Assembly (NCBI RefSeq): GCF_964355755.1
Contig: NC_092670.1
Coordinates: forward strand, 26,711,795-26,775,794
From: Antedon mediterranea
Taxonomy: Eukaryota; Echinodermata; Crinoidea; Comatulida; Antedonidae
Reading direction: 5' to 3'
DNA length: 64,000 nucleotides
How positions within the stretch are numbered: position 1 is the stretch's first letter; every line of letters begins with the position of its first letter. Shown piece after piece: positions 31,101 through 42,398 of the stretch. The notes under the pieces are model-generated. The model was not told the origin of the DNA and made no database searches. It saw nothing but the letters and a program-made list of their open reading frames with translations. The position numbers were made by a program, and so were the translations under genes.

Positions 31101-31550
31101 TTGTAAGAAATATTTCTTGTTTAAATTCTCTTAGCTAAGCCCCAATCTTGGTGGGAGTATTCTTGGAATGTTTCTTGTCATATTTCAGAAGGCCTACCTG
31201 TAGGCCTAAGTGCAATTTCCGACGACCAAGCAGCTCTATTTAAAGGTGTGGCTGAGGTTCTGGGGCGGATTGCTATAAAACAGTTTAAACTGATGGTCTT
31301 AACTCCCCGATTAATATAAAGCCGGCTTTATCAGATGGACGGTCTTACTAAAATAAAAGCCACCCCTGTTATACCATGGAGGATCTGTATATTTCCTCCA
31401 TGGTTAGACCATTGCTATAAACAGAATCTTAGCTAAGATTTGTTAAACGTAATCGAAACGTTTGAAATTACGTTTTGTTTTTCATGGTTTGGTGTTTCTA
31501 AAACGTTTTAAACATGTTTAAACGTTTGTAGAAATAAATGTTAATTGAAC
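31101..31550. other. No feature recognised
   Basis: AT-rich sequence with scattered short inverted words (cttagctaag). No protein similarity. Confidence 0.3.
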
Positions 31551-31650
31551 AATAATAATAATAATAATAATAATACCACATTTACCTAGCGCCCTTTTCA
31601 TGAGTAATCATGCTCAAAGGCGCTTTACAACATTTGCATCCACACTTTTG
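31551..31650 (-). repeat. SINE/L2-like tail, inverted
   Basis: (AAT)n at 31,552-31,575 is followed by ccacatttacctAGCGCCC and gctcaaaGGCGCTTTACA. On the minus strand this is the AGCGCC...GGCGCT hairpin, then TAGGTAAATGTGG, then (ATT)n, like the tails at 670-780 and 7,975-8,040. The body may extend to about 31,780. Confidence 0.65.
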
Positions 31651-32269
31651 CAAAACGGAGACGATAATGTCGCCATGAAGAGATGATTGGTGTCTTTCCC
31701 AGTATTTAACTTCTTCTAGGCCTATATGGTCAACATGTCCACTCATACCAGGGAGATTTTACATCTCCCTGCTCATACTGTCAAACACTACTCCCAGATA
31801 GGCTACTTATAACTGTTAACAATCTCTACTTCCTTTCCTTTAATGTATAACGAGTCTATACTGTCAGACCAATTACGTTTTCAAAAAATCAATCCAATCA
31901 ATCAATTTCTTTCGTTATAGGCCTATTTATGTTTAGTTCAAATGTAAAAGTAGCAGGTGGGCTGATCAGTAAAAAACAACAACATATAATTATGTCAATG
32001 AATCTGTTACCATTTTGTTTCTATATCTTACAATATCGTTTTCGTTTATTATCAGATGATTAGTAAAACAAACAAACAATTTAATTATGTTAATTGTGCT
32101 CGCGTCTACCGATAGGTTCTTAGGCTCAAATCCATGTTGTTCAGATTTTATCCCTTACAAATAAAAAATATGATTTATCCACAGATGGAGATTTGGCCGA
32201 TTAGAATTTCTTGTACAACCATGGACCTATAGGTCCATGGTACAACGTACAAAATACATCGGCCCCTGA

Positions 32270-32690
32270 TGAGCCGTGAAATGTGCAAACAACCACATTG
32301 TGCAAACATGTTAATTGCCTTCAAATGCGCAAACAACCACATTTGTGCAAACATATGCGCCCTGAAAATGTGCAAATCTGTAAAAATGTATAGTCAACTA
32401 ATGCAAACATCACGCCGTTAAATGTAAAAATGATCAGTTTTGACGTTAAATGTGCAAATGAAATTCTACAAATGTGCAAATCATGTTTTTCAACCTAATC
32501 GTTTATTCAAAATGATAACCTAATTCTAAACAGTCACGGGTTTTTCTAACAATGTTTTCAAGATATAGCCACTGTGACATACTTATTGTAGTACAGCCTG
32601 AAATAATCTGTTTTGAAAAAGAGATGCAGGACTGACACGTGGTCGCTGCTTGCTGGAGATGGAAACTTGTTTGTTTATCCATATGAGTGT
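32270..32690 (+). repeat. Half copy of the inverted-repeat element at 35,044
   Basis: gagccgtgaaatgtgcaaac, cacgccgttaaatgtaaaaa and gacgttaaatgtgcaaatga repeat at 35,048-35,270. The part to 32,690 (cacgggtttttctaac; gtcctgcatctc inverted) is the complement of 35,590-35,735. Confidence 0.65.
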
Positions 32691-32779
32691 ATTTTGATAT
32701 TAAGCAAAGACAACATTCGCTAGTTATTAAAAATGTAAATGTGCTCCAAGCAAAAATGTTTGTACCAGCTATAGGTTAA

Positions 32780-33030
32780 ATGTCAAAATAAGGTGTTTTT
32801 TACATTTTGTATATCTCGGTTGTATTAGAGCAAATATAAACATTATACTTTGCTAGTAATTTGAGACCACAGTTATCACTTTCTGACCAGTGGTTGATGA
32901 GATATTCATATGACCAATTTCTTGACTAGTGGTCAGAAAACTTTTGGCAAAAGTTGCCCATTAGAGTGAACAGAAATATGGGTCTTCTGAGTAGTTTGGC
33001 ACAAAAAATATTCCAATACACCCAGTAGTT
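32780..33030 (-). repeat. Orphan copies of the FEN-element subterminal unit
   Basis: gtcaaaataagg, attagagcaaatataaacat, tctgaccagtggtt, attagagtgaacagaaatat and gggtcttctgagtagtttgg follow the order of the units at 15,960-16,990. No TIR or coding part is visible nearby. Confidence 0.55.
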
Positions 33031-34075
33031 ATCAAGTTGTTTTCGGCTAACAGCAAAAAACTGATTTGTATACTATTGATATAAGGAATAAAAAAAACAC
33101 TAAAACTCCCCAACTAACTGTATGGCCAAGGGTTGGTTTAAAATGTGTGTATTAAAATAATTGTTGTTACGTTCCGCCACTGTTGGCAGTTGCATTAGAT
33201 TTTCTGTCAGACATGTTTAAGTCTGGTTATCTTATATATTTGATCAGTTAAAGATATTTAAGTGTTTTATGAAAGAATTTTTCTATCTAAGACCAACATT
33301 ATCAAGATATGTATCAGCACATGGGATATTATTATCTTCATTCATCATTTATCCAAAAAGGGCCTTCGTTACATGTCTTATCTATTAAGGTTTTCATATG
33401 GGTTTGCCTTTGTGCCTGGCGAGTGGACAACGTTGTTAGTCTATAAGCCAGTTGTCTATCAATAATATGGTTAACTATGACAATAATGTTGATTTCATAA
33501 TTACAAAGAAGTTACATCCTTTTAAGAAAGACTTTGGAAGAAGCCTTTGGAATTTCTGTTTTTTCTCCTTTAGTACAGCTGTTAGAGCTAGTCCCGTTGC
33601 AAAACAAAGTTAATTAAATAAATAATACATTTGTGTACTGTTCTTGCTTATACATTTGAATGAATATTTAAAATGTGTAGGCCTACCAGTGAATTTCGAA
33701 AAGAAAAGTCTCCCTGTACAAGTTTCTCATTGGGTAAGGTATTTTATGTCACTTGCGGGTCACATCTGCTCAATTCAAATTTCGTAGTACTACTGGAAGT
33801 GAATCTACTTCACATCTTATACAAAAAAACAAGTGTGATTTTAAAGAAATTATGACGGCTGTAGGTTTGTCTAGAGAAGAAACTTTTTAACGTTTTTATT
33901 TTCTATTTTTATCAAACTCAACAGTTTTGAAAATTCAATCCTTGAACTTGTTTTACTTGAATAATTGAGAAATTCATGCTTGAATCAATGTCATATAGGC
34001 CTACATGCAATAATACAATATATGTAATAAGTAATATGTAATAACAATGTAATAAGCAGCTATAATAATATATAC
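33031..34075. other. No feature recognised
   Basis: Short open frames only (for example 33,262-33,465), none similar to a known protein. No repeats shared with the rest of the window were noticed. Confidence 0.3.
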
Positions 34076-34960
34076 TATTTACTAAAGGACCAATGAGAGA
34101 CCGATGAGATCACCAATGTTAGAGAGTATGTTGGAAAATAGACGTTTCCTTGTTGAGGCAGACAGCAAGAATAACAGTGTCGAAGACTCAAGAATGGTTT
34201 ACCACATGGAAGTGTACTTGCCCCTCCCCTCTTCAACATATACACCATGATCAGCAAAGCACTGAAGGAACACGGCGCTTTATATATTTTTAACTTTTTT
34301 TTTTATTTCATTCAATCGAAACCATCAGCGATAATTACCGCCACTAACAGGTTTAATAAATTCGGATGACCTTGTATAATTTCTGCCAAAGATAACGACT
34401 TTGGCTGCGTTGAGGAGAGACTCACCAAGGCTCTTAGTGAACTAACACCATACTATGCCATACTATGAGGAGAACCACCTTCGTGCTAAACCCATCGAAG
34501 ACACAAATGTGTGCTTTTCACCTCCGCAACCATGAACCAGTCGCCAACTGAAAGTCGAAGGCTGTGAGTATGCATGTGCAGTTTGGGAAAGATCTACTCA
34601 TGCCAGAAAGATAAACCCAGCTTTCAACGTCACATGTCGACTAATCTCTGGATGTCTTAGAACAACTACAACAGAAAGCCTTACATCCTATCTGGTATAG
34701 CACCTCCAGAGATTCGACGCAGTGCAGCAAGCAGCAGAGAACGGCAACGCCAAGCTCCAGATGAACGTCATCCCCTGTATGGCCACAAACCAGCTAAAAG
34801 CAGACTCAAGTCAGGGAAAACTAGCTTCCTCTCTACAGTAGATCCTGATGGAGGACTGAATATCAAGGAACCTCTCTAGCAAGAGAGAATTGCCCTTCTT
34901 TCAACAATGATATATATGGCTCAAGAGGAGCTCCCCCTGGTGCCGACTCCAACTATGCTG
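34076..34960 (+). pseudogene. Degraded LINE RT fragment
   Basis: Broken plus-strand frames read LKNGLPHGSVLAPPLFNIYT (34,190-34,245), then LNPSKTQMCAFHLRNHEPVA (near 34,480-34,540), then VQFGKDLL and a tail resembling the post-RT domain (SGIAPPEIRRxxAS family style). The order fits a jockey/RTE-like RT with many stops and an internal deletion that removed the YADD motif. Confidence 0.6.
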
Positions 34961-35043
34961 AATGGAAATGTCTAAATCGGCTGAGATCTAGTAAGGGCCG
35001 CTGTTAAGTGACTCTTCAGGAGGATACTCGAAAAATGCAGATG

Positions 35044-35952
35044 TAACCTTGAGCGGTGAAATGTGCAAAATATCACATTTGTGCAAACAACCACATCTGT
35101 ACAAACATGTTGCCCTCAAATGTGCCAACAACCACATTTGTGCAAACATGGCACCCTCAAATATGCAAATCTGTAAAAATGTATAATCCACTCTATAATG
35201 TGCAAACATCACGCCGTTAAATGTAAAAACGATCAATTTTGACGTTAAATGTGCAAATGAAATTTTACAAATGAGCAAATCATTTTTTTCGACCAAATTA
35301 TTTAAATAAAAATGATAACCTATTTTATAAATGTATACGGATTTATGATTTGGTTTTATCAAATACTGAAAATACCATGCGCTGTTCGAAATTTTCTGCG
35401 CATTTTGAATATTTAATTTGCGCAAGAAAATCCTCACAATTTCAAATTACATAAATTGTTCAAATCGCACATAACAGACATAAATTTTAAATAAAATAAT
35501 ATAAAATCCAATAAACTCGGTTCAGTATGTCTTGTGAATTTCCTTTTATAATAAGAGGAAAACTACAAGGGACTTCAATTTCAACGGATGGAAGTTACCG
35601 TCTCCAGCAAGCAGCGACCACGCGTCAGTCCTGCATCCCCATCCCCTCAAAACAGATTATTTCAGCCTGTACTGCAATTAAATATGTAAGTTGCTATATA
35701 TTGAAAATATTGTTAGAAAAACCCGTGACTATTAATAATTAGGTTATCATTTTTAATAAATGATTTTGGTTGAAAAAAAATATTTGCACATTTGTAGAAT
35801 TTCATTTGCACTTAACGTCAAAACTGATCGTTTTTACATTTCACGGCGTGGATTAGTGGATTGTACATTTTTTTCAGATTTGAACATTTGAAGGTGCCAT
35901 GTTTGCACAAATGTGTTTGTTTGCACAAATATGACTTTTTGAACGGCTCAAC
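35044..35952. mobile_element. Inverted-repeat (foldback) element of about 0.9 kb
   Basis: Arms of about 230-400 bp, 35,044-35,420 and 35,560-35,952, are complementary (tgcaaacatgg/ccatgtttgca; gacgttaaatgtgcaaatga/tcatttgcacttaacgtc). The outer ends read TTGAGCGGT and ACGGCTCAA. A half copy lies at 32,270-32,690. No coding sequence or clear target duplication was seen. Confidence 0.6.
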
Positions 35953-36329
35953 AAATTAATGCCCATTTTTGAATCTGAGATGCACAGCACCTTGCTGAAT
36001 TCAATGATGCTGCTCATGATTATATGCAGCTGTGACTGAAACACAATATCTTATTTGTGGATTCGATAAGAAGACTAAAAGACAAACTGCTTGTCTAAAC
36101 TTATCGATTTATTGTGGGATTTGGTTATTTGGTTATAACTATTAGAGTTTAAAATACTAATAAATAGTTATGAAAGTATAAATACTCTATAGTTATTTTG
36201 AAATAATTACATAAAAAATGAATTATATTTAAGCCTATATTATACATTTATACTTATATAGAAGAAAAATTATAATTATGTTTGTGTAAGAAGAAAGTGA
36301 AATGCTACAAAGTTTAGAGTATAACATTT
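35953..36329. other. No feature recognised
   Basis: AT-rich spacer between the foldback element and the LINE 3' tail. Confidence 0.3.
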
Positions 36330-36553
36330 ATTATTTTTTTTATTTTATTTTATTCATTTCGGCAATAAACATAAAATAATAATTACAAAAAAAACATAGA
36401 AATATATATATATATATATGAAATACAAGACACGAAGCCGAGGAGAGACAAAAGCATTAAACAAAATGCCGTCACCTGTAAGGTGTGTCTCTCCAACACA
36501 AAAATTACAATAACAAGAATATATACTAAAATAACATAGACATATCATTTCAT

Positions 36554-37005
36554 TTAAAAAGTTAAAAAAGTTTCTCTCCGACATTTAAAATATAGCTTTA
36601 GAGATAATTTAAAATTAATAAATGAACCATTAACAAAAATATTGCGAATCTCATTGGGTATGGAATTCCAAGTTCTAGTGAATCTGGTCGGGATGCAACA
36701 TTTTGACATATCATTACTGGAGCGAAGATGCTTGAAAGTGAGAGTATCATGACGATTATTAACTATGAGTAAATTATAAATAATAGATCTTTGATGATAA
36801 AGTAAAACATTGCAAACAAATAGAACAGTATAACAATCTCTAATAGCGATTGTGGATGGGATATCAAGAGTGTCTAGTCTCCCCTCATATGACTGTTCCT
36901 GACGACGTTGATGTAAGATCAACCGGGTGGCCCGTCTCTGGATTTGCTCAATCATTTGAATTTGACATATGCGATAAGGGTACACCACCTCGCAACATTA
37001 CTGTA
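36554..37005 (-). pseudogene. C-terminal domain of the CR1-like LINE
   Basis: The frame reads IEQIQRRATRLILHQ, RLDTLDIPSTIAIRD and FTRTWNSIPNEIRN, the standard end of CR1-group ORF2. It is separated from the RT at 37,932 by the Harbinger-like insertion and by frame changes. Confidence 0.8.
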
Positions 37006-37008
37006 TAT

Positions 37009-37836
37009 GGCCCTGTTTCTGCTGCCAACTAAATACCGTATATTATACGGTATTTTTTGAATACCGTATATATACGGTATATTTTTGGCAGCAGAAACTG
37101 CGCTCATAAAAAATATACCGTATTTTGTATACCGTATTTTCCCCACAAAATTTGTGGATAAAATACGGTATTTACAAATTTATACCGTATTTTTTGTACC
37201 CGTTTCTGCTGCCAATAAAAAATACCGTATTTTTTTTTTACATGACAAAAGGTCAACATAACATTCGTATTTTTATTTTCTGTCACTGTCAGCTGTTTTA
37301 CACACGTGTATATATATATTCGGCGAAAATGTGGAGCGAAGACGTCACAGTTTTACTAAATAAATGTGTGTGGGGAAGCTAAAATGTCTGGCCAACTAAA
37401 AGGTAATAAAAGGGACAACCACATTTATAAAGACATTTCTAAAAAAATAAAGCAGGAGTATGGAATAGACTTGTCTCCAAAGGAAGTAAACTCAAAGCTG
37501 AAGAGCCTGCGAAAGCAGTACAACGTTGCAAAATACAATAACTCGGGGAGGGAACGAATTAATTGTCCCCATTACGATGTTTTCTGTGCTCTCACAACAT
37601 CTCTATCACTAGGGCTAGGCTGTTGAAAGTGAGACGTAAAACTTCCTTTATTGCGACTTTTAATTATCGATCAAATAAATGAATGGCAATTTGGGTAAAA
37701 AAGATGAAATTTAACACGACCACCCAAGAAGTATTGTTAGCAGAAACGGAGTACTAAAAAATACGGTATAAAAAATACCGTATTTTATATCGTATTTTTA
37801 TACCGTATTTTGAGCAGTTGCAGCAGAAACAGGCCC
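37009..37836 (+). mobile_element. 828 bp Harbinger-like mini-element with a Myb/SANT-like ORF
   Basis: The TIRs GGCCCTGTTTCTGCTGCCAA and its partner (TTGCAGCAGAAACAGGCCC) are flanked by TAT (37,006-37,008 and 37,837-37,839). A 3 bp duplication suits PIF/Harbinger elements. Both ends carry many ATACGGTAT/ATACCGTAT palindromes. The plus-strand ORF (37,328-37,626) has MWSEDVTVLLNK, then after a 2 bp slip GNKRDNHIYKDISKKI and SKLKSLRKQYNVAKYN, a Myb/SANT-like trihelix. The transposase ORF is absent. Confidence 0.78.
37328..37626 (+). CDS. Myb/SANT-like DNA-binding protein of the mini-element (frameshifted)
   Basis: The tryptophan of WSEDVTVLL, then YKDISKKIKQEYGID, then VNSKLKSLRKQYNVAK give the three-helix pattern of the Myb/SANT-like proteins that accompany PIF/Harbinger transposases. 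A 2 bp change in a TGTGTG run near 37,365 breaks the frame; 37,366-37,626 is open. The usual partner transposase is missing. It probably binds the ATACGGTAT arrays, which is inference. Confidence 0.65.
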
Positions 37837-37931
37837 TATGAGGGAGGACTAGACACTGTTATAATTTTAAAAGAACGGGTGTAGAACAACCACCAGCAAT
37901 TGCTCTAACAAGACCCAGTGTTCTATTACAC

Positions 37932-40066
37932 TTATTTTACAACCTCATGGACTTGTTTAGACCATGACAAATCATCGGATATGTACACACCAAGAATTTT
38001 CAGATGTTTAACATGTGCAATAACCTGATCGTTAAGTACATAGTCATTAGAAGATGGAGCTCTCCTTCTATCGATAGACAAGATGTTACATTTAGTAGGG
38101 TTTAAAATAAGTTTGTTTAAAATTGACAATTCAGAGATTTTGTTAATTTCTCTCTGTAAGGAAATAAAATCACAATAAGAATAAACTGCTTTACTTATAA
38201 ATGTATCGTCAGCATAATGGTACGGTTTATTTTCCAAGTGAAGATTTAAGTCATTCACGTAAATGTTGAACAATAATGGCCCCAAGACTGACCCCTGGGG
38301 GACACCTGACTTGACTAAACACCAGTCAGATTGGACACCCTTAAAAATTACTCTTTGCTTACGACCAGATAAGAAAGAGTTAATCCATTTTAATAATACA
38401 CCGCCAACACCATACGTTTTTGAAAGCTTATTTACCAGAATTTCATGCGAGATGGAATCAAATGCCCTACTGTAATCAAGAGCCACGACATCAATCCGTG
38501 GTGCCCCATTATCTAAAGCCTTAACCCCGGATGTTGTAGCCTCAGCCAAGACTGAGGAACAAGACTTTCCTGGAGTAAAACCATATTGGCCATCAAACAT
38601 GAGTCCAAATTCGTTCAGATGAAGACGGAGTTCATCGGTGACAATACTCTCGAGCACCTTTGAGAACAAAGATGTCAGTGCAATTGGTCTATAGTTGCAT
38701 AGGTTTGTCTTGCTGAGCTTCTTATACACTGGTGCGATGTTTGCACATTTCCATGCCGATGGAAGTTCACCACTTTCCAAACTGAAGTTAAAAACATCGG
38801 CAAGTAATGGCGATAAACCTTTGGCACAGAGTTTTAACATTTGAGATGTAATGCCATCGGGCCCGGCAGCTTTGCCCACAGAGAGTTTCATGATCTTTCT
38901 GAAAACAACAATGGGATGGACAATAATGTTTGCTAGAGTAGTAACCTCTAGTCTGGGTGATGTAGATTCATCTGTTAATGGGTCATTCTGGGTAAAGTAA
39001 GATACGAATAGTGAATTAAACGCGTTCAAAATTGTCCTCGGATCGGAGCACATTGTATCATTAATCACAAATGAAGAACAATCTGCAGACTTCCGTTTAG
39101 AATGGACATACTGCCAGAATTGCTTCATATTATCAGCTTTTCCCATTAATTCATCAATATATTTACTGTGGGAACGATTTGTGACATATCTTATTTTATT
39201 ACGGAGTTTTTTATAAGCAGTCCAGTCATTAATGTTTCCACTTCGTCTAGCGCGGTTAAACAGTTTTCTCTTTTTGACTGCCATTTTTTTAATTTCGGGG
39301 AAAATCCAGGGCTTGGTCTTTCGGCGTTGATTTCTATGTGGGATATGTAAATTCACACATTCCATAAATTTGGTAATAAAATTAGACCCTACTCCATTAA
39401 CCGATTCACATTCAATGGATTCCCAAGTGATGTTCCCAATACCTTCATTAATAGCCTCGACGTTAGTTTTAGCGTAAAAATATTTTGTCTTAGTAGGATT
39501 TCGTTTAACCCTCGGGAAACCGCGAATTTTGAAAGCTACCACACAGTGATCAGAAGTAGAGAATGGATCGAGAACATTAACGTCAAAGACACCTTCTGGA
39601 CAGTTAGTAAACAGTAACTCAATGAGGGTGCTGGATGCCAATGTTATGCGTGTAGGATCCATGACAATCTGTTGGAAATCAAGTGATGATGTCCAATTGC
39701 TGACTCTGCTGTGCAAGTTGTTGGTAACGTGTATGTCGGCCAACCAATTGATGTTAAAATCTCTAAGCAACGTAACTCCTTTATATTTTTCAATATGAAG
39801 TTGCAGAACAATTTCCTGAAGTTCCAAAGCAGAGTTAGGTTTAGATGGTGGTCTATAAAATACACCGCAAAGCCATCTACCATCATTGACACTGAATTCT
39901 GCCCAGACACATTCAACATTTTCCATTGAAGGATGGGTAACTTGGATGGGATGTAATTCAGGTTTAATGGCCAGAAGCACACCACCACCGTCTTTATGAG
40001 CACCTCTGTCCTTGCGAAAAATGACATGTTGGTTTGATATAACACCATCAGGAACTGTATCGGTGA
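37932..40066 (-). CDS. LINE endonuclease/RT polyprotein (main open part)
   Basis: Open for about 700 codons. First half: the AP endonuclease from after its second motif (RKDRGAHKDGGG, GVFYRPPS, LRDFNINW, SDHCVVAFKI). In the usual GDFN motif the G is replaced by R. Second half: RT with fingers, palm and the YADD box, then SILNKLILNPTKCNILS. It ends at a stop at 37,932 shortly before the family's usual C-terminal domain. It is antisense to no other gene. Confidence 0.85.
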
Positions 40067-40074
40067 GCCAGGTT

Positions 40075-40773
40075 CCCGGGGGGGGGGGGGGGGGTTACTC
40101 TTAAATATTTCCAAACGGGGAGGTGCCGCATTTACGGGTATATTTTCGAGGGCCAGGTAGCACAAGTGTGGGAAATTATGGAGAGTTGGTAGCACAAGTG
40201 TGGGAAATGACAGGGTGAAATTAGTAGTTTAAGTCCCTGGCCCGCTCACCCGTGTCAAAATGTCACGATTTATCGCCAAATTTTGCAGGTATTTTAGCAT
40301 AATGGATGCTATAAGCCCGGCTATATAAGCCCATCGCTAAATACCTTTGAATAGGCCTAGAGTTTTCGCATCAGCAGAAAGAACACGAAACATAGCCTAG
40401 GACAAAATCATTCAACTGTGACCACTCTTGACTCTTGATATCGTCGTCATGACTGTACCGCGCGGACGAGCGATAAACTTGTCAATTTGTCAAAACACGT
40501 TTTTCGTGATTTTGCCATGAACGGTCTCTTTGGCCATGCGCAGATCATGCCGGGAACCAGTACAAATATTTCCCCCTTAGTCTCTGTCGTGACCTTGTTT
40601 TTGCCGTCTTTTTAGAGAAAACTGGATTTTTATTTGGTAAATGGTAGTTCAAGTCCGTAGTATTTTTCAGTAAAACAGGTAGCGCAAGTGCCTCATGTCT
40701 TGAATGAAGTGGCTGCTGCACCCCCCCCCCCCCCCGTTTGGTTTATATACAAGTGACCCCCCCCCCCCCCGGG
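40075..40773. mobile_element. 699 bp hAT-like element with poly-G termini
   Basis: Each end reads CCC then a run of 14 or more G, then GTYACT and, about 20 bp further in, CCAAACGGGG in inverted orientation. The 8 bp target duplication GCCAGGTT is exact (40,067-40,074 and 40,774-40,781) and cuts the LINE endonuclease just after IGITETW. A direct phrase gtagcacaagtgtgggaaat recurs inside (40,157 and 40,188). No coding sequence. The 8 bp duplication favours hAT. Confidence 0.85.
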
Positions 40774-41519
40774 GCCAGGTTTCAGTTATACCGATGATTG
40801 ATAGGTGAGTATTCTGACCCAGGTAAGTTTGTAGACATCTTAGTTTGTTTTTTAGGCTCCTGGCGTTAAATAGTACACCACAAATGCTTTCTGATGTTGC
40901 AGTTGTATTAAGGGAATCTTTAGAAATATCACTGGTACTTGTCTCAGATTCAATTAAAGACTCGTCGGTGGAGAAGTACGAGTCATTTAGTTTAGGGAGA
41001 GCACAATGGTAACAGATCCAGTTATGATTCCTATCCTTAAAAGATTTGCGAAAATGATTTGGGGAAATCTGAACACAGCTAGCGTGAAAAATTAAAGAGC
41101 ATTCACAACATACGATTTTCTGACGGTTTCGAAAAATGTTATTGAAACATGATCCACATGTAACAATAGCATTTCCATTAGCAACTCGGGGACAGGTAGG
41201 CCTGGTACCCAAAACATCCGAACCAGCAGTGTTTGCAATACCAGGCCCTGGATTAGGATGAACATCACCGAAAATACACAGATCAACATTGAAGGAAGAG
41301 ACTGAATTAGTATCATAGTTAACACTAGAATTTTCTCACATGTTTATATCTAAGCGACAAACTGACATTTTGGAATTCATAAAAACGAGACCTAACATAC
41401 AAAAAACGTAAACCATCCTCTTTACTTTCAATATTAATATCCACAATAACAGATGACCACACAATTAAAAAACAAGCGATCGATTGAATGAGAAACATTC
41501 CTACACACGCTAAAGTCAA
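40774..41519 (-). pseudogene. N-terminal part of the CR1-like LINE protein
   Basis: The frame at 40,667-41,212 carries the PHD finger and endonuclease start; its last part is insertion sequence. Upstream in the same frame lies DLCIFGDVHPNPGPG. The hydrophobic start (41,519-41,325) is in another frame, joined by a one-base shift near 41,330. The single ORF fuses ORF1-like (PHD) and ORF2-like parts, with a 2A-like site at the front. Confidence 0.75.
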
Positions 41520-41934
41520 AACCTAATCAAAATTAGTTCAAGTCGATGAACATGAAAAGCAATGAGTGCAAATTGATTAAAACGGTAAATAAAAACTATA
41601 CACCACACACCAACTGAAGTGAAAGGTAATAAATAAATAAAAAGCAGACTAGGACTAGTCTATTACATACCTAAGTGAATAGAGCTAGGCCCAAAACAGG
41701 CAGGGATGGATTAGGATGAAAGGCTCTGCAGTGCTGTACTAATCAACAAAGAAAGGAAAGGCAGAATGAGCGGGAAGGGCCTAAGAAAATTCAAACAAAA
41801 ACACTAAGCTAAAAGAACCAAAACAAAATTAGCATTCAACCTGAATATATTTCCGGAAAAAGATACACATTTCTGACAATAAATAAGGTAATTTAAAGAC
41901 CACTTCTGTTCCGAGTTTTGGACCTTTGAAACTA
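41520..41934. other. Probable LINE 5' UTR and unassigned sequence
   Basis: No frame of interest. It lies directly upstream of the LINE N-terminus on the minus strand, so at least part may be its 5' UTR. Confidence 0.35.
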
Positions 41935-42398
41935 GAGGCCGTATTCACCAGAGGCCGTATTCACCAGAGGCCGTATTCACCAGAGGCCGTATTCACCAGA
42001 GGCCGTATTCACCAGAGGCCGTATTCACCAGAGGCCGTATTCACCAGAGGCCGTATTCACCAGAGGCCGTATTCACCAGAGGCCGTATTCACCAGAGGCC
42101 GTATTCACCAGAGGCCGTATTCACCAGAGGCCGTATTCACCAGAGGCCGTATTCACCAGAGGCCGTATTCACCAGAGGCCGTATTCACCAGAGGCCGTAT
42201 TCACCAGAGGCCGTATTCACCAGAGGCCGTATTCACCAGAGGCCGTATTCACCAGAGGCCGTATTCACCAGAGGCCGTATTCACCAGAGGCCGTATTCAC
42301 CAGAGGCCGTATTCACCAGAGGCCGTATTCACCAGAGGCCGTATTCACCAGAGGCCGTATTCACCAGAGGCCGTATTCACCAGAGGCCGTATTCACCA
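41935..42398. repeat. Perfect minisatellite, 29 x 16 bp
   Basis: The unit AGAGGCCGTATTCACC repeats exactly 29 times over 464 bp with no mismatch that I could see. Because 16 is not a multiple of three and no frame contains a stop, it creates a spurious 169-codon ORF. Confidence 0.95.

Larger units (their letters stand above)
36330..41519 (-). mobile_element. CR1-like LINE with 2A-like peptide, PHD finger, endonuclease and RT
   Basis: On the minus strand, from high to low coordinates, it has a hydrophobic N-terminus (41,519; MTLACVGMFLIQSIACFLIV) and a 2A-like GDVHPNPGP near 41,260. A C4HC3 PHD finger (CGSC...CCEC...HASC...CYHC, 41,150-40,990) is followed by the start of an AP endonuclease (LFNARSLKNKL; IIGITETW). 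After the insertion at 40,075-40,773 come the rest of the endonuclease (DFNINW, SDHCVVAF) and the RT ([59 protein letters not shown]). After the insertion at 37,009-37,836 comes the C-terminal domain (36,554-36,988). It ends in GAATAAAATAAAATAAA. The 682-codon open stretch suggests modest age. Confidence 0.88.

Noticed and set aside
37104-37382. Short ORFs on both strands in the ATACGGTAT region
   Set aside because: They are low-complexity translations of the palindromic termini of the Harbinger-like element.
41935-42398. CRISPR-like array
   Set aside because: The units are contiguous with no spacers and the DNA is eukaryotic.
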